A stretch of 64,000 nucleotides of DNA from contig CANTUR010000460.1 of assembly GCA_947683625.1 (NCBI GenBank), forward strand, positions 3,339,001-3,403,000. The letters are read 5' to 3'. The notes beneath the pieces were generated by a model. It was not told where the DNA came from. It was given only the letters and a program-made list of their open reading frames with translations, and did no database searches. The translations under genes and the position numbers were made by a program. Of this stretch, positions 12,784-22,860 are shown one piece after another (the stretch's first letter is position 1; every line of letters starts with the position of its first letter). This stretch comes from Mallotus nudiflorus (lineage: Eukaryota > Streptophyta > Magnoliopsida > Malpighiales > Euphorbiaceae).

Positions 12784-13623
12784 TGTAGACAACGGGGTTT
12801 CGCGTGCGCCCAAGATTTTAGCAACAATGACGCTGTTTGAGTTAAGGGGTCTAGAGAACACACTAATCACTGTCACAAAGACATGGCATGGAGATGAGGA
12901 GCTGCTACCCAAGGTAAGAACTGGGACAAATCAAAAAATGGTAGTACTCAATTCCTTAAAAGAAAGCCAACACCATAACCAAGAGATTCTGGGTACGAAA
13001 CACTAGCTTCTTTCAATCTCGTATTCTTTTAGAATTACTTTATTAATTACTATTTTATCTTCTATTTACACACAATAAATAAATAAAAGATCAAACAATT
13101 AATTAAATCTATTCCAAAACCCTAGTTTAATTAAAATGACCATAAATAAACTAAATAAAATAATCAATCAAGCAAACTAATTTTACCAACTTAAATCTAA
13201 TCTAATTTTAATTAAGCAACCTAAGGATTTCTGTAACCATTAATTTTAATTAATTACTTAATTGAAAACCCTAATTTTACTAACCAATTAATTAAAATTA
13301 AACACACAAGCATACCTACCAAATTTCATTATTCCCACTATTGGGGCTATTACAACGTGCTAATAAAAAAAAGAAAAGAAAATTAATACAACCCAAAAAA
13401 ATAATGTTAAACAAACTAAACAAAAACCCTAGAAATTAGGTTTAGTTACATGTTTCCATTCATGGCATTCCATGGATTTTCATAGATTTAAATCTCCAAA
13501 TATGATCATTATGTGATCTCCTTGCACGCGGTCTGTCTCCTGGAAAAAGAATCATTATTCATTCTTCATCTTGCATTTATTGAATTAGGATACATCATAC
13601 ATAAATATCCGAATATAATTTCA
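12784..13623 (-). mobile_element. 5' LTR of element 1 (truncated)
   Basis: It starts (plus view) TGTAGACAACGGGG and aligns, inverted, with the right end of the solo LTR at 17861 going left. Shared landmarks are GGAGATGAGGAG, AGATTCTGG and the CCCACTATTGGGGCTATTAC block near 13335, which matches 16770-16800. Similarity fades after about 13.55 kb. The outer TGTCTACA end expected from the solo LTR is missing, so the LTR was cut before the PPT-like tract at 13624. Confidence 0.75.
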
Positions 13624-13985
13624 GGGGGGGGGGACTTTTGATACCCTATATACAAATTCCAATTCTACTAAGGGTTTGTTTTCCTATGCAGAGGTTACTT
13701 ACAAATGAAGAATGTCCAAATCAGATAAGAGAAGGATTCCTAATTAAGACGACTCTCAAATAAGAAGAAATACTCCCCAACTAGGCACAAGACCTACTTT
13801 AAAAAGGAATCTTACTCCTCTCTGGTTTGAACATCACTATCATTATAAATAGGATCTCATATCCTTCATTCTCATTTATTCTATTCTCTGATACTTTTTT
13901 CTCTCTTTATCTCTCTATATTCTCTGACTTATATATTAGAGGGTTTGTGGGGATTCTCTCCACCTCTCACCTTACCCCTTTGTTG
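13624..13985 (+). mobile_element. Possible PPT plus LTR start of an unrelated retroelement
   Basis: A run of about ten G bases at 13623-13632 is followed by ACTTT and then TGATACCC, which resembles a polypurine tract joined to an LTR start. A TTATAAATAGG box occurs at about 13853, followed by CT-rich leader-like sequence to about 13985. No partner LTR or coding part was found. This is a suggestion only. Confidence 0.4.
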
Positions 13986-15352
13986 ATTCTTTATTAGTTT
14001 AAATTCAAAGGTCCTAGAAATAAGTTTTCAACTAAAAAATTAAGAAAATGGAAAATCGAGACATTAAAAATAGGCAAGTGTAATAAATAGTAGAATGTGT
14101 AAAAACCTAGATAATTGTAATAAAGTTTAACTGAAACAATACAACAAACTTGTAAATGTAAAAATTAATTTTTGCAAATCTTTCAAATTTTTAAAATCAT
14201 GGCAAATTGACACATAAACTTTACAATTTAACTTTGATTATGTATACAATTTATGAAAATATTATGTTTTACATGATTGTTATATTTTGCGCTACAACAC
14301 AAGTTGTCACAAAATATAATTGGTGTGACAATAATTTTATTGTCATAGATTAGATTTTATTGTGATAATTTTTTATTATCACTATCACCCGATGACTTTC
14401 AGCAACACAATTTTAGATAACATTTTCATGACAATTTTTTATTGTAATAAAAAAAATAATTGTAACAATATTTAGATTTAAATAATAATTTTTATTTTCA
14501 TAAATTCAATGATTTCATGTAGTGATGAGATATCTAAATAATATTTTTTATAAGTTTTATTTTCATAAATTTAATGATTTCATATAATGATGAGATATCT
14601 AAACAATATTTTTATAAGTTAATATAAAATTGTTTAATCACTTAAATTCATTAAAAAAATATTTATAAATTATATTTTTAGTAAATATATTAAAACAATT
14701 AATTTATAAATTAAAAAAGAAAATTAATAAAATGTAATAAATTTTAAAAAATTACACATATATCAAGCTCAATGCTAGTTATATTGATATAAATTGGCTG
14801 TTGCATGATAGCCAATGGTTTCTCTCATTCGAGGGCTATAGCTACTTTTTTCTAGATCTTTTACATTTTTTTAATTCAAAAAATATAGATCTTAATCATT
14901 TAAAAGTTAAATAAAAATTATTGAATAATTGTCTATTACGTAATATGCAACTATTTCTACCCACTAGAATTTTTTTTTTTTTTTTGGGTTAATTGTAAGC
15001 TCATGATTGCAACCAATTTAGAAGAAGCCCTACATGCATGTACAGACATTTTCAAATTTTATATGCAAAAATCCTACATGCATGAATATTGGATTGCAAA
15101 GATCTATCCTTAATTTAAACATAAATATAATACCAAGTGCAAAAACTACGGATGGTGGAGGAGCCACGGACAATAACCCTAATTATAAATTATTTTACCA
15201 CATAAAATAGATTAATTTAGCTCCTTAACTTATTTCATGGAATGAAATGTATTTAAGTTAAAATTTTACTTTTATTTGACTCATTTTTAAATATCAAAAA
15301 TTAAGTAGCCTAATGATACAAGTTAAATGTTCGATTTTTCCCTTTGTAAATT
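13986..15352. other. AT-rich spacer without genes
   Basis: No open frame or domain was recognised. It holds a 65-bp tandem duplication (14491-14620) and, near 14290-14460, repeated words such as TTGTGATAA and TGTGACAATAA in both directions, which look like debris of a DNA transposon end. A possible tRNA-derived SINE head lies at its right edge. Confidence 0.6.
14491..14620. repeat. Two-copy 65-bp tandem duplication
   Basis: TTTATTTTCATAAATT occurs at 14491 and again at 14556. The following GATTTCAT..GATGAGATATCTAAA is also repeated, with about five differences by eye. Confidence 0.8.
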
Positions 15353-15592
15353 TGAGAGAAAATTAAGATTGAAAAAGATGGATTTAGAAGAGTGAACTTT
15401 CTCATTAGAGAAATATTGTATACAAAGCTATTTATATACAAAGTATAGCTAATTAAATCCAGCTGTCAATTTCTTATTGATTCAGCTATCAATAAATAAT
15501 TAACAAACATACTAACTAACAACGTTATCACTTGTATCTTCTTTAGTTTCGTTAACTATATCACCAACATTTTTACTAGCAGCTTTCTAACA
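15353..15592 (-). mobile_element. 3' LTR of the copia element
   Basis: It aligns with 19924-20084 plus 36517-36603: shared GAAGAGTGAA, TTATTGAT, ACTAACAACxTTATCACTTGTATCTTC and TTTTTACTAG. Its inner end reads TGTTAG on the minus strand and is preceded by the purine tract TTGAGGGGAA (15593-15602), the expected PPT. Confidence 0.8.
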
Positions 15593-15739
15593 TTCCCCTC
15601 AAGAGGAACAAGTATATTTAGCATGTTGATATTATTGTTGGTAAAGCTTTTGTAAACACATCTGCACCTTGTTGCTCCGTGTTCAAATATTTTGCTTTGA
15701 TAAATCCTTTTTTAATTTTTTGTTTAATAAAATGGTAAT

Positions 15740-17861
15740 TGTAGACATTCAATTTCGGGATGATATGTTATGGATGCAGTAAAAGACTCCAGTGATGAAA
15801 ATGTCTTTGATACTTAATCTTTAAAAAATTCTAAGGGTTTTTAAAAGAATGATTTAATGTTTTCAATGATTAAATCACAAAATTCTTTTTAGGACCTAAT
15901 TGTAAAATTTAAATTTTTCTAGGGACCTTTTTATAATTAAATTTTTGTAATTAAATTTTTTTAAGGGTCTTTTTGTAATTAAAGAAAGAGTGTGTCGGAA
16001 TTACAAAAATTCCAATCGGGATTGTATAATTCCGATAAGAATTACACAATCCCGGTCGGAATTGAATTCTTCCGTTTTTTCCTATTTTTAATTATTTTCA
16101 ATCCAGTGTTTTGATTGGTTTAAACTTCCTAATTAACTCAATCCTACCCAGTTTAAAATTCCTAAATATACTTTAGGAATTAGAATCACATTAGAATTAG
16201 GGTTAGACTTCCTGGTTCTACTATAAAAAGAAAGGAAGGGAAGCAGCAGTAGAGAGGAGGAGAAAAAGCAAAAAAAGGGCGTAGAAAAAAAAAAGAAAAG
16301 AGAAAGAAGGAGATCTTGAGTTTATTTTTTTTACCAAAAAAATTCTTTTTGATTCAACAATTAATTCAAGACTTGTGAAGAATTTTTAAAAAAAAAATTC
16401 GAAGATTTGTCAAGAATGGTGAACTACCAATCTTAGGAGCACCCTAAATCATCCATAAGCATATCATCTTCTTTTATTCTTTATTTTCTTATTTATTTGA
16501 TTATTTTACATTATTATTTTTTATTATTATTCTTTCAAGTTATTATCATAATTTATTCATTAATCATTATTTTGGCTTATTTTTGTGGTGATTATGGAGG
16601 AAAACGCATGATGATCATGGAGGAGGGATGAATTTCATGAGAAGTCCGTGGAAGACTATGGATAAAGCCTCGTAGAGACTTAGTTTTTAGGGTTTTATTT
16701 ATTTTTATTATCTTTATTTTTATTTATTGTTGTATTTTTATTTTATTAATTGTTTTATGAATTAATGTAATAGTCCCAATAGTGGGAGTAATAAAATTAA
16801 ATATGTGGTTGCATGTTTATTTTGATTAACTTGGTTACTAAAACTAGATTTTAATTAGGTAATTATTTAAAATCAATGAAGGAAGTAGATTAATTTAGGT
16901 TGTATGTTAATAAAAATTAGGGTTTTAGTAAAGAATAATTTAATTATTTGTTTGATCTTATTTAATTGTTTTCTTGTATTTTTATTTGATTTTTTTGGGT
17001 TTATTTATTATGTTTGTGTGTTTTGGGCCTTAAGCCCACTTTAAGTCTTAATTTATTTATTTAAGTTTAGGTAATTCTTTTAGTCCATCTCACTTAATAA
17101 TTAATTAGGTTTAATTAATTAAAATATATTTTAGATCCATAATTAATTAGATTTTAGGTTAGAAATATCTTTAGGCCCATTTAGTTAATTAAACATAGGC
17201 CCACCCAATTTAGTTTAATATGTAGAATTAGGCCCACTTAATTTAAACTTTTTTCATAATTTATAGATTTAAGATCATTATTTAATTAAAACATGTAGAA
17301 TTAAGTCCACTAATTTAAATACCTTCATAACATGTAGAATTAGGCCCATTTTTGTTAAAATTAGTAGATTTAGGTTCATTTAATTAAAATCAAAAGGAAT
17401 TAGGTCTTTAGGTTCACTTATAATTTAAAAAATTTAGATTTAACTCATTTATTTAGAATCCATGTAGATTAGACTAACTTAAGGGATTATGTGATTTATT
17501 GAATGCATTATTTACTTGTATATTTCATGACTAGTTTGCCTTGAAGTTTATTATTTTGGGTTTATATGAAATTGCATGTAAATAAAGAATAAGATAGTAA
17601 TTCATAAAGTAATTGTAAATGAACATGATACTGAAAGAAGTTGGTATTCCATATCCAGAATCTCCTGGTTGTGGTGCTAGTTTTCTTTTAGGGAATCGAG
17701 TACCACCTTTTCGATTTGTCCTAGTTATTACCCTAGGTGACGACTCCTCATCTCCACGCCATGTCTTTGTGACAATGGTTAGTGTGTTCTCTAGAGCTCT
17801 GAGCTCAAACAGTGATGCAGTTGCTAAAATCTTGGACGCACGCTAAACCCCACCATCTACA
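15740..17861 (+). mobile_element. Solo LTR of the element 1 family inserted in the copia RNase H
   Basis: It begins TGTAGACATT and ends CCATCTACA, and is flanked by GTAAT (15735-15739) and ATAAT (17862-17866), a 5-bp target duplication with one mismatch. Removing it and one duplicate restores the copia coding order HIEMDYHFI, which confirms the boundaries. The right third matches the element 1 5' LTR in inverted orientation. A CTATAAAAAG box at about 16219 with a purine-rich leader after it marks the U3/R border. The absence of internal sequence implies LTR-LTR recombination. Confidence 0.9.
15985..16078. repeat. CGGAATT/CCGATCGG palindromic micro-repeats in the solo LTR U3
   Basis: Alternating words GTCGGAATTACA, AATTCCAATCGGGATTG, AATTCCGAT and CCCGGTCGGAATT occupy about 90 bp, about 140 bp upstream of the TATA-like box. 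They resemble the element 1 cluster at 3545-3720. They sit where the element 2 and 3 LTRs carry GAGGCGATC repeats, upstream of the purine-rich leader. Confidence 0.7.
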
Positions 17862-19690
17862 ATAATCCATCTCTATATGCTTTATATGTTCATGAAAAAT
17901 TGGATTATTAGAGATCCTTATTGCAGATTTATTGTCACAACACAGCCTAACAGGTTTTTTAACATCAATCCTCAAGTTATGTAGTAAGTAATCTATGTCA
18001 CCTCTACAACTACCATACCATAGATCTAAATTTTGCTTCAGTAGAACTTTGTGCTACAACAGTTTACTTTTTAGCCTTCCAGCCTATCATAAACTTTCCA
18101 AGAAAAACATAAAAGGTTGTTACAGATCTTCTAGTCTCCAAGCATCCACCCCAATCACTATCACAAAATACTTGTAATTCTAATTCAAATTTTGCAAATA
18201 AGAGAACTCCTTTCCTAGGAGCATTTTTCAAATATTTCAGCACTCTAAATGCAACATCTAAGTGTTCTTTTAAGGGTCTATCCATGAATTGAGTTAGCAC
18301 ATGGACTGCATCAAAATATAAGGTCTAGTCAATGTTCAATATGAAAATTTCCCTACCAATTGTCTGTAAAATATAGCATCTTCAAGTAAAGTATCGTCAT
18401 TATGCTTGATTTTATGATTAACTTCAATTGGAACACTAGCAGGATTAGCACCAAGCTGACTATACTCTTTCAATATATTTAACATAAATTTCCTTTGATT
18501 AATCAAAATTCCTTGACTAGATCGAGTCATCTCCAAGCCAATAAAATATTTAAGTTCCCTAAATCCTTTAGTTTAAAAGCTGCACTAAGTAACTATTTTA
18601 ATTCACCCACCAACAATTGTGATGACCTTGCTATAATAACATCATCCATATAAACCAATAAAACCATAATCAATTACCTTTATGAATAATGAATAATCTA
18701 TCTTAGATTGCTTGAAACCATTACTAACCAAGCATTCCGTAAGCTTCATATTCCATTGCCTTAATGCCTACCTCAACCCATAAAAAGTTTTCGTAATTTG
18801 CATACAAAAGGCGTAGCAGTTGCTAAATTACATTTATGACCATTATCAGTTCTATATATACTCTCCCCCTGGAACTAATAACCCTGTGGAAGGTCCATAT
18901 AAACCTCCTCAAGAAAATCTATATTAAGAAAAGCAATATTAACATTTAATTGTGCCAGATGCCAACCACGAATAGCAGCTGTAGCAAGAACAAGTCTAAC
19001 AGTAGTTTTCTTGGCAATAGGAGAACATGTTTTATGATAATCAAAACCAGCTTGTTGACTATAACCCTTAGCCACTAAACGATCCTTATGCCACTCAATT
19101 ATCCCATCCAAATTAAATTTGGTCTTCAAAACCCATTTACAATCAATGGTGTGTTTCCCAGTAGGAAGAGGAACTACAGTTGAAGTATTATTAAGCTCTA
19201 AAGATTGTAACTCAAACTTTATTGCTTCTTGCCAATGAGGATAAAGAACAGCTTAGGAATAAGTTATGGGATCGGTTTGAGAGGTTAAGACAATAGAAAA
19301 AGCTTTATGAAGAGGGGTGAGAGCAAAAAAAAGAATGATAATTGGTAATGGGATAAGTAACATGACAAAAAGAATTATTAGAAAGAGGTAATGATGGAGG
19401 GAAAGTGACATGATAATCTTGAAAATGTGTAGGTAATCTATGAGACCGAAGAGGTTGAGGAGAAATTGGTGTAGAAGAAATAATATCAAAATCATTTGTT
19501 AGCAAAAAAACATTATCAGGAAGAGTAGAGGAAAAAGGCTGTAAAATAGTAAAATCATATAAAACATGAGTTGTAGCTTGAGGAAAATTAGGGTCATCTG
19601 ATGAAATTGTAGACAAAGAAGTAGTTAGAGAAGATGATGAAGATACAAAAGTATTCGCCATAAGCATGACTTTGATCAAGAAAATTTTCT
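17862..19690 (-). pseudogene. Copia RT and RNase H remnant
   Basis: RNase H: FCDSDWGGCLETRRS near 18140-18190 and the HIEMDY block near 17865. RT: MKTKFNLDG, DRLVAKGYSQQAGFDY, then LNVNIAFLN and EEVYMDLPQGY between 18875 and 19129; the normal LDVKNAFL/LDVNNAFL catalytic Asp is Asn here. The piece 18336-18536 with NPASVP continues toward the RNase H. The Ser/Thr-rich part 19305-19679 is the integrase-RT linker. Many stops are present. Confidence 0.85.
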
Positions 19691-19923
19691 CTTTCCAAAC
19701 ATAAAATTATAATAGAAATTCAAAAGTCAACAAATAATTTTTTATTTTAAGAAGAAATGAATAAGATTTTGGCAAAACAAACTATAGAAGTGAAATCTAG
19801 AGATCAAGCTAAATAAACTGCTATAGTTTTCTTTAAGATCTATTGATGATAAAAAAAATGGCTTTCACTGTTTGGATACTAAGAAAGCCAGAGAAAAATT
19901 TCTTCTCCTACTCTAATACCATA

Positions 19924-20084
19924 TGAATTCAAGAGAAAAGGAACATTGAAAAATGGTTTTAGAAGAGTGAAATTTCTCACTAGAAAAATATTCTACACAA
20001 TGCTATTTATGTACAAAGTATAGCGAACTAAATCTAGTTGTCAATATCTTATTGATACGACTGTGAATAAATAATTAAAAACAT
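19924..20084 (-). mobile_element. 5' LTR of the copia element, outer part displaced to 36517-36603
   Basis: The LTR is cut by element 2 at 20084/20085 and resumes at 36517 after the AACAT duplication. The PBS-like TGGTATTAGAG lies immediately inside, at about 19912-19922 on the minus strand. Confidence 0.85.
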
Positions 20085-21777
20085 TGTAGGCGGCAGGGTT
20101 TAGCGCACGCTCAAGTGTTTGGCGACCACGGCACTGTGTGGACTCAAGGCCCACTAGGAAATACGATATAGGTCATGAGCCTATTCAGAGAGGGAGTCGC
20201 CACCCGGATAAAAGCTGGGACACACTGTACAGCAATTGGATCCCACAGAGGTTCCCATAAGCCATCATCAGAGATCGAGTTCAGAAACTGGGTATGAGCG
20301 TTTGAATGCTCACCCAACCTTGCGGTTGGCCTCCATTTTTGTTTTGCGTTTTATTACCATTTAATTATTTAATTATTTCTTTGGTTACCACACGTAATGA
20401 AATTGCCTTCAGATAATTGCCAGATTTTATAATTAAGTCCGAATTTGCACATTAGTCCAATTTCATGCCTTTAAGTCCCAACATTAAAAAAAAATGCAGT
20501 AAATAAAATAAATATTAATTTACAACCATACATTCAAAATTAAATGGGGAAAGGGATTAAGGATTACAACGCTTTTTAGCTAAATAAACGAATAATATAC
20601 AGAAAATAAACCAAACATATACCGAAAATAAACTATTAAAATAACATAAAAGCAGCAATATACAAGAGGTAACTAGCAAAAGTGACTACTTGATGACATA
20701 AATCATCAAGTGATTCCTGAAAATAACACACGGTTAGCCCTTCCTTTTCACAAAAAAAATGAAATCACATGTAACGATATTTACAAAGAGGTTTTATAAA
20801 AGAGGTTTTCACAATATAAACTAAAGAAAGTATCAAACAATCAAGATTAAACATCATCATGCAATCATACAAGCATATTTAAGATTAAAGGAATGCAAAT
20901 TAAAACGGACATCACGACGAGCATGAAAGAAAACATAACAAAATGCAAGCTGAAACTGTCAATGAGATATCAAGCTAAACACATTAGAGATAAATCTAAA
21001 ATGTACTAAGAACTTAGTTACATATAAGCAAGAACACACAAAATGATGAACATGTCAAGTTTAAGTGCAGATTTTATACCAAAATGAGAGGCCCTCAAAG
21101 CTATTTTAATTGAGATCCTTGCTAAGATGTGATATCTACCTTTGACACAAGTTTCTTCCTTCTTCTCTTATGGAGAAAGTGGACCTCTTTTCTTCAACCT
21201 TCCTCCCCTTTCTTGAGGAAGTTTTTTTTCTTTTCTTTTCTCTCTGTCTTTTTTTTAGAGCCCCCTCTTTCTTTTCTCACCAACCTCCCATTTTCTTCTC
21301 TCTCTTTTTTCTTTTATTCTTTAGCTTTTCCATGCCCCTAAGCCTCCTAGCCCATAATAAGCTCTCCTAGCCTTTTTTCCTTCCCTAAAAGTCTTTTTCT
21401 CACGCAAGAAGTAGGTCTGCAAAGTGGGGCTCACACCACATAGTTGTCATGATTGCAACTGCATTAAATGCAACTGCAAGTGGGCTGCCATAGAGGCAGC
21501 ACCTCATCGATGAGGTAATCGCCTCTATGATGAGGTGATGCCTCTTTGGCTCAGGCCTGCGCTGGGCCAAACGAGCTTGGGTCAAATTTGGATAGTTGGG
21601 CTCGATTTTGGGTTTTTCAGGCTTCTGGGTTTTCAAGTCCACTTTCCACTTAGAGATTAAGGTTTCATTCTCATGTCCAAGTTTCACATTCTCATCATTG
21701 GGCTTGACAACAAGTCGGTCAAACCGAGCGCCCTTAATTCATCCCCAAACATGAGCTGACCGAATCAGGTGTCTACA
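20085..21777 (-). mobile_element. 3' LTR of element 2
   Basis: It runs TGTAGGCGG...GTGTCTACA. It is 209 bp shorter than the 5' LTR. Most of the difference is one gap near 20955, where the other LTR carries palindromic micro-repeats between two TCAATGA-like words. It also carries a GAGGCGATC-type cluster at 21492-21548. The open frame here on the plus strand (21129-21341) is the complement of the purine-rich leader and is not a gene. Confidence 0.9.
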
Positions 21778-21792
21778 GTTTGCCCCCTAATT
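21778..21792 (-). other. Polypurine tract of element 2
   Basis: On the minus strand, AAATTAGGGGGCAAAC abuts the LTR start TGTAGACACC. This is the expected plus-strand primer site just upstream of a 3' LTR. Element 3 has the equivalent AAAGGGGCAAAC at 48529-48541. Confidence 0.85.
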
Positions 21793-21929
21793 TTTAGAAA
21801 AAACAAATGTATGCAATGACAATTTTTTGAAAAATCACATGCACAACAACAAAAAATAAGATAAGATAAGAAACATACTTGACTATCGAGTCTTACCTGA
21901 GAGATAAATTCTTCAATTATGAAACGGGA

Positions 21930-22575
21930 CCGTCATCCTCGAGTTTTCCTGGCCCAATCAGCCACTCATTAATATTTGATAAAGTTATTTGAAGACTGTT
22001 AACCTTGGGTTTTCCTAGCCCGATTACTATTTTATTAGGGACATAGACTTATGGGTTTTCCTGGCCCAACCATCAATCGCCTGAAACATGATTCTCGGGT
22101 TTTCCTGGCCCGATCCTCATAATACTATAACTTGATTCTTGAGTTTTCCTAGCCCGATCACCATTGGGGATGTGGTTTTTGGATTTTCCTGGTCCGATTA
22201 TCACTCCTCCGGGGACACAGACTTTCGGGTTTTCCTAACCCAGTTATCCTTCACTTCTGACTTCAAGGATACTACTCGAACAGTCATCTCGATCCTTTGA
22301 GCTTCAGGGATTCAAACCCGAATAGCCCTTTCTTTAAGCTTCAGGGATTCAAACCTGAATAGCCCTGTCCTTTGAGCTTCGGGGATTCAAACCCGAATAA
22401 CCCCTTCTTTGAGCTTCGGGGATTCAAACCCGAGCAGCCCTGTCCTTTGAGCTTTGGGGATTCAAACCCGACCAACCCTATCCTTTGCTTTTGACTTCGG
22501 GGATATTACTCGAACAGTCATTTCGATCATTTGAGCTTCGGGGATTCAAACCCGAATAGCCCTTTCTTTGCGATG
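21930..22575. repeat. Two tandem arrays in the 3' region of element 2
   Basis: First array (21930-22250): about seven units of irregular length around GGGTTTTCCTGGCCCGATC. Second array (22290-22575): about six units of 37-38 bp with core GAGCTTCGGGGATTCAAACCCGAATAGCCC, where GGGATTCAAACCC is itself close to an inverted repeat. The arrays differ in sequence from those at 1-556 and 47700-48360 but sit in the same slot. Confidence 0.9.
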
Positions 22576-22860
22576 TGGGTTTTTCCCTAGCCCTTTCTCT
22601 AGAAACTTCATCTCAAAAATCCATACTCTGAATTCTGTCTCCCTAGTATGTGGCCCTAATTTCTAACATCATTTCATTTCATCATCATCATCATCATTTT
22701 TCAATTTTTTTTAGGGGAAAACCCTACATCTTTGCTTGCTATAAAAATAACTTCTTCCTTTTATCCTTTCTCCCTTCTATTTTTTTGTCACCTTTTCTTT
22801 TCCTCTCTTTTTTCCTTACCCTACATGTATTCCTTGCATCTTCCCCCTTTTTACAGTCAA

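Larger units (their letters stand above)
1..13623 (-). mobile_element. Element 1: Tat/Ogre-type Ty3/gypsy retrotransposon, incomplete
   Basis: Read on the minus strand, the order is 5' LTR (from 12784), PBS, gag, protease, RT, RNase H, second (archaeal-type) RNase H, integrase, two oppositely oriented genes and a tandem array. Two RNase H domains and extra genes between integrase and 3' LTR are known marks of the Tat lineage. The 3' LTR is not in the window. The 5' LTR seems cut at about 13.6 kb, where an unrelated PPT/LTR-like sequence begins. Stops and shifts occur throughout, so it is a fossil. Confidence 0.85.

Noticed and set aside
12649..17846. Similar open frames at 12649-12912 (minus) and 17619-17846 (plus) sharing a SSSPxHVFVTxxSVFSR block
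   Set aside because: Both fall in the shared LTR end of the element 1 family (5' LTR and inverted solo LTR), so the resemblance is LTR homology and not a gene.
18064..18300. Possible independent small gene within 18.0-18.5 kb
   Set aside because: It is the RNase H segment of the copia remnant (CDSDWGGCLETRRS block).
22290..22575. Regular 37-38-bp repeats that could be mistaken for a CRISPR array
   Set aside because: The units are contiguous and degenerate with no unique spacers, in a plant retrotransposon; a tandem array is the simpler reading.
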